In this document: one piece after another, positions 5,575 to 7,432 of the stretch | How the letters are laid out: every line of letters begins with the position of its first letter | How positions within the stretch are numbered: the stretch's first letter is position 1 | Source: an uncultured Rhodospirillales bacterium | GTDB lineage: Bacteria; Pseudomonadota; Alphaproteobacteria; ATCC43930; CGMCC-115725 | DNA: 7,432 bases | Direction of reading: 5' to 3' | Assembly: GCA_903897565.1 (NCBI GenBank) | Contig: CAIUCF010000385.1 | Coordinates: 1 to 7,432 of the forward strand | The notes under the pieces: generated by a model | Told to the model about the DNA's origin: nothing | The model's input: only the letters and a program-made list of their open reading frames with translations | The model's database searches: none | Program-made: the position numbers and the translations under genes

Positions 5575-7432
5575 TCAGGCGCGTGCTGGCAACTGCGCAT
5601 CGCTGCGACCGAGGGCCGCGAGGGCCGTGGCCGTGATGTGGCGCGCCGTCAGACCCGCCTCATCGTACTGCACGTTCGGCGCCTCGTGTTCGATGAAGCG
5701 ATCCGGAAGCACCATCGGCCGTACCTTGAGACCGTGGTCGAGCAGCCCCGACTCGGCGAGGAAATGCAGCACTTGCGTGCTGAACCCACCAATCGACCCT
5801 TCCTCAACAGTTATGAGGACTTCGTGTTCCCTGGCGAGACGCGTAATCAGGTCGGTATCGATCGGCTTGGCGAAGCGCATATCCGCAACCGTGGTCGACA
5901 GACCGAAGGTCGCCAGCTCGCTCGCGGCCTTCAGCGATTCCCGCAGACGGGTGCCGAGGCTGAGAATGGCGATCTTGGTGCCCTCGCAGACGATCCGGCC
6001 CTTGCCGATTTCCAGCGGCACGCCGCGCGCCGGAATATCGACCCCCTCGCCATCGCCGCGCGGATAGCGCACCGCCGACGGACCGTCATCGATCGCGACC
6101 TGGGTCGCGACCATATGGGTGAGCTCCGCCTCGTCCGACGGCGCCATGATGACGAAATGCGGCAGGCAACCGAGATAGGCGAGATCGAACGACCCGGCAT
6201 GGGTCGCGCCGTCGGCGCCGACCAGACCGGCGCGATCGATCGCGAAGCGCACCGGCAGGCGCTGGATCGCGACGTCATGCACGACCTGGTCGTAGCCACG
6301 CTGCAGGAAGGTCGAATAGATCGCGCAGAACGGCTTCATGCCCTCGGTCGCGAGACCGGCGGCGAAGGTCACGGCGTGCTGCTCGGCGATGCCGACATCG
6401 AAGGTCCGGGACGGGAAGGCCTTGGCGAAGATGTTGACGCCGGTCCCCGACGGCATCGCCGCGGTGATGGCGACGATCTTCTCGTCGCGTTCGGCTTCCT
6501 TGACCAGGCTCTCGCCGAACACGTTCTGATAGGACGGCGCATTCGATTTCGGCTTCGACTGGGCGCCGGTGACGACGTCGAACTTGGAGACGCCGTGATA
6601 CTTGTCGCCGGCGGCTTCCGCCGGCGCATAGCCGTGGCCCTTCTTGGTGACGACGTGGATCAGCACCGGGCCGGCATCCTCGGCATCGCGCACGTTCTTC
6701 AGCACGGGCAGCAGATGGTCGAGGTTATGACCGTCGATCGGGCCGACGTAATAGAAGCCGAGCTCCTCGAACAAAGTGCCGCCGGTGACGAAGCCGCGCG
6801 CCAGCTCCTCGGCGCGCTTGGCGGCAAGGTTGAGGCGCTTGGGCAGGAACTTGGCGAACTCGGCCGCGGTGTGGCGCAGGCCAAGATCGGTCTTCGACGA
6901 GGCCGCTCGTGACAACGCGGCACTGACCGCGCCGACCGGCGGCGCGATCGACATGTCGTTGTCGTTGAGGATGACGATCAGTCGCGTCGCGTGCATCGCG
7001 CCGGCGTTGTTCATCGCCTCATAGGCCATGCCCGCGCTCATCGAGCCGTCGCCGATGACCGCGATGACGTTGTTGCGGCGGCCCTGCAAGTCGCGTCCGA
7101 CCGCCATGCCGAGGCCCGCCGAAATCGACGTCGAGGAATGCGCGGCGCCGAAGGGGTCGTAGATGCTCTCGCTGCGCTTGGTGAAGCCCGAAAGCCCTCC
7201 CCCCTGGCGCAGGGTGCGAATCCGGTCGCGGCGACCGGTGATGATCTTGTGCGGATAGGCCTGATGACCGACATCCCAGATCAGCCGGTCGTCGGGCGTA
7301 TTGAACACGTAGTGAATGGCCGCCGTCAGCTCGACGACGCCAAGGCCGGAGCCGAGATGGCCGCCGGTGATGGACACGGCCTCGATGGTCTCGCGGCGCA
7401 GTTCGTCGGCGAACTGACGAAGATCCGATTCC
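5575..7432 (-). CDS. dxs: 1-deoxy-D-xylulose-5-phosphate synthase, N-terminus beyond the window
   Basis: DXS condenses pyruvate and glyceraldehyde 3-phosphate with thiamine diphosphate (ThDP) to make DXP, the entry step of the MEP pathway to IPP and DMAPP and a precursor of ThDP and pyridoxal phosphate. It is a cytoplasmic homodimer. The 618 visible residues lack only about 20-25 of the usual ~640. Visible marks are ADELRRETIEAVSITGGHLG at the start with the catalytic-type His25, WDVGHQAYPHKI (52-63), AHSSTSISAGLG (97-108), the ThDP/Mg motif beginning GDGSMSAG (127-134) and closing with NDND (156-159), the C-terminal pyrimidine-binding segment FDVGIAEQHA (344-353) with the catalytic Glu350, and DRAGLVGADGATHAG (399-413). 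All key residues are intact. The reading frame runs off the right edge, and the in-frame GTG at 7377 lies inside the conserved VSITGGHLG segment, so it is not the start. The stop at 5577-5575 is 87 bases before hpnM, so dxs likely leads a dxs-hpnM transcript. Confidence 0.97.
   Translation of the reverse strand, partial: ESDLRQFADELRRETIEAVSITGGHLGSGLGVVELTAAIHYVFNTPDDRLIWDVGHQAYPHKIITGRRDRIRTLRQGGGLSGFTKRSESIYDPFGAAHSSTSISAGLGMAVGRDLQGRRNNVIAVIGDGSMSAGMAYEAMNNAGAMHATRLIVILNDNDMSIAPPVGAVSAALSRAASSKTDLGLRHTAAEFAKFLPKRLNLAAKRAEELARGFVTGGTLFEELGFYYVGPIDGHNLDHLLPVLKNVRDAEDAGPVLIHVVTKKGHGYAPAEAAGDKYHGVSKFDVVTGAQSKPKSNAPSYQNVFGESLVKEAERDEKIVAITAAMPSGTGVNIFAKAFPSRTFDVGIAEQHAVTFAAGLATEGMKPFCAIYSTFLQRGYDQVVHDVAIQRLPVRFAIDRAGLVGADGATHAGSFDLAYLGCLPHFVIMAPSDEAELTHMVATQVAIDDGPSAVRYPRGDGEGVDIPARGVPLEIGKGRIVCEGTKIAILSLGTRLRESLKAASELATFGLSTTVADMRFAKPIDTDLITRLAREHEVLITVEEGSIGGFSTQVLHFLAESGLLDHGLKVRPMVLPDRFIEHEAPNVQYDEAGLTARHITATALAALGRSDAQLPARA

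Noticed and set aside
5317..6912. A 531-codon open frame on the plus strand, opposite dxs and the 5' part of hpnM
   Set aside because: It crosses two real genes and their spacer on the opposite strand and has the low-complexity R/G/D/H-rich composition of a shadow frame.
5575..7377. Treating the GTG at 7377 as the dxs start, giving a 600-aa protein
   Set aside because: The codons to its right continue the conserved DXS N-terminal helix (ADELRRETIEA) without a stop, so the gene simply runs off the window.
1..7432. CRISPR array, tRNA, riboswitch, toxin-antitoxin, defence or phage genes
   Set aside because: No regularly spaced repeats, cloverleaf, conserved leader or accessory-type gene was seen; all long coding regions belong to known housekeeping or hopanoid families.

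Overview
The window is a dense, high-GC chromosomal stretch of the kind found in Alphaproteobacteria. It shows strong strand bias in codon use, short intergenic gaps, a eukaryote-like homodimeric NADP-isocitrate dehydrogenase and hopanoid transport genes. The organism is probably a hopanoid producer (Rhodospirillales or Hyphomicrobiales-like); I cannot name the genus from the sequence alone. I see no phage, transposase, CRISPR, tRNA or rRNA, and no sign of recent gene transfer.

Layout: (1) positions 1-875, minus strand: the N-terminal 291 residues of isocitrate dehydrogenase (icd), cut by the left edge. (2) 876-1194: a gap of about 320 bases with a candidate icd promoter, a hairpin overlapping it, and a terminator-like hairpin for the gene to the right. 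(3) 1195-1779, minus: a LOG-family nucleotide phosphoribohydrolase (194 aa). (4) 1780-2057: a divergent intergenic region. (5) 2058-4703, plus: hpnN, an RND/MMPL-type hopanoid transporter (881 aa). (6) 4704-4842: a convergent gap holding a compound palindromic repeat with two hairpins, resembling the dispersed REP/RIME-like repeats of proteobacteria. (7) 4843-5487, minus: hpnM, an MlaC-like periplasmic protein. (8) 5575-7432, minus: dxs, 1-deoxy-D-xylulose-5-phosphate synthase, cut at its N-terminus by the right edge.

How the genes fit together: dxs makes the first intermediate of the MEP isoprenoid pathway, which supplies the C5 units for squalene and hence hopanoids. HpnM and HpnN are the hopanoid trafficking proteins: a periplasmic lipid-binding candidate and the inner-membrane exporter. 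The right two thirds is therefore the edge of an isoprenoid/hopanoid locus, with dxs-hpnM as one likely transcript and hpnN converging on it. The squalene-hopene cyclase and other hpn genes are not in the window and may lie beyond the right edge. icd and the LOG gene look like ordinary housekeeping neighbours. I found no convincing undescribed system; the items worth a second look are the repeat, the start codon of hpnN, the icd promoter hairpin and the hpnM/hpnN pairing.
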